Of a stretch of 64,000 nt of DNA, positions 63,593 to 64,000 are shown in pieces. Source of the DNA: Ancylomarina sp. 16SWW S1-10-2 (GTDB lineage Bacteria > Bacteroidota > Bacteroidia > Bacteroidales > Marinifilaceae); contig NZ_SADB01000005.1 in assembly GCF_009669305.1 (NCBI RefSeq), positions 124,001-188,000 on the forward strand, written 5' to 3'. The position numbers and the translations under genes are program-made. The first letter of the stretch is position 1, and each line of letters starts with the position of its first letter. The notes beneath the pieces are model-generated. The model saw only the letters and a program-made list of their open reading frames with translations, did no database searches and was not told the origin of the DNA.

Positions 63593-64000
63593 TTATTTAA
63601 TTCTTTTAGGTCCGTCTCCCATACCATCCTGAATATATTTTCCATCTTCCATAAGGTCAACTAAGTCTTGCTTTATAAAATTCAAAACAACATTCTCTTC
63701 AGCTTTAGGATATAAAAGGTGAATATTTGGACCTGCATCCAAGGTAAAACATAAAGGAGTTTGCGTTTTCTCCCTAAAGGTCTTAATCCGTTCGATGACA
63801 GTCAATGTATTCGGTTTTAACAAGGTGTAGGATGGATTCGAACTCATCATTAAACCATGCAAACTAAGTGCTTCATTCTCTACAATTCGAATAAATCGAT
63901 TAAAGTCTCCATTTGCTAATACATCAAGTAATTCAGACATGTTTAATCGTGCCTGTTGAAAACGAGCACTTGCATAAGGATGATTATTCATTAATGCGTG
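63593..64000 (-). CDS. mvaD: Diphosphomevalonate decarboxylase, partial
   Basis: The C-terminal ~135 residues of a gene that runs off the window end. NPSYTLLKPNTLTVIERI and CFTLDAGPNIHLLYP are characteristic of diphosphomevalonate decarboxylase, which makes isopentenyl diphosphate in the mevalonate pathway. The frame is open to the window edge (HALMNNHPYASARFQQAR), consistent with the known family sequence. Together with the kinase it indicates a mevalonate operon. Confidence 0.9.
   Translation of the reverse strand, partial: HALMNNHPYASARFQQARLNMSELLDVLANGDFNRFIRIVENEALSLHGLMMSSNPSYTLLKPNTLTVIERIKTFREKTQTPLCFTLDAGPNIHLLYPKAEENVVLNFIKQDLVDLMEDGKYIQDGMGDGPKRIK

Overview
The window is about 64 kb of AT-rich chromosome from a member of the Bacteroidota. 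The evidence is the gliding/type IX secretion genes (GldA, GldK, GldL, GldM, GldN, a PorP/SprF protein, PorX, SprE/PorW), the long Bacteroidota-type IspG, the DUF4492-CydA-CydB cluster, lipoproteins with short lipoboxes, and promoters that fit the Bacteroidota pattern TTG-N19/20-TAnnTTTG. A marine or anaerobe-leaning member of the Marinilabiliales/Marinifilaceae is my guess only; no rRNA is present to place it. There is no phage, insertion sequence or CRISPR array.

Layout. 1-6.6 kb: a partial CAU-anticodon tRNA, a HAD phosphatase, a probable T9SS cargo protein, IspG, GldA and MetK. 6.6-21.2 kb: an accessory redox/detoxification region. It contains a possible nine-gene operon (ABM-like proteins, beta-propeller, MBL-like protein, flavin-ferredoxin protein, radical SAM, FrnE-like DsbA, AhpD-like, nitroreductase), a second quinone reductase/nitroreductase pair divergent from an HxlR regulator, a haloalkane-dehalogenase-like enzyme, an NTF2-like lipoprotein and an AraC regulator. 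Three decayed gene copies, a three-copy structured repeat and many similar terminator hairpins lie in the same region. 21.3-27.4 kb: cytochrome bd oxidase with DUF4492 and a candidate CydX-like subunit, then SucCD. 27.4-43.7 kb: tandem TPR histidine kinases, alanine dehydrogenase, TsaE, PorX, SprE/PorW, a degenerate amidohydrolase, a DUF4296 lipoprotein, MlaE/MlaF and a mannose-1-phosphate guanylyltransferase. 43.7-54.8 kb: gldN-gldM-gldL-gldK-porP, TopA and a class A PBP. 54.8-61.8 kb: an adenosylcobalamin riboswitch with a terminator, a sigma-54 response regulator, a hybrid kinase with an Hpt domain, and two tandem paralogous lipoproteins that each follow a sigma-54-like promoter. 62-64 kb: a small membrane protein and mevalonate-pathway genes.

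How parts fit together. Two promoters in the detoxification region carry the same 33-bp bipartite site at the same distance from the -7 element. They probably form a small regulon of the neighbouring AraC protein. HxlR has a dyad near each of the two divergent promoters it would control. The riboswitch, response regulator, kinase and sigma-54-like promoters suggest a local circuit in which cobalamin, a phosphorelay and sigma-54 control abundant surface lipoproteins; this link is inference and is the most interesting part of the window. The presence of IspG (MEP pathway) together with mevalonate kinase-like and diphosphomevalonate decarboxylase genes suggests two isoprenoid routes in one genome.
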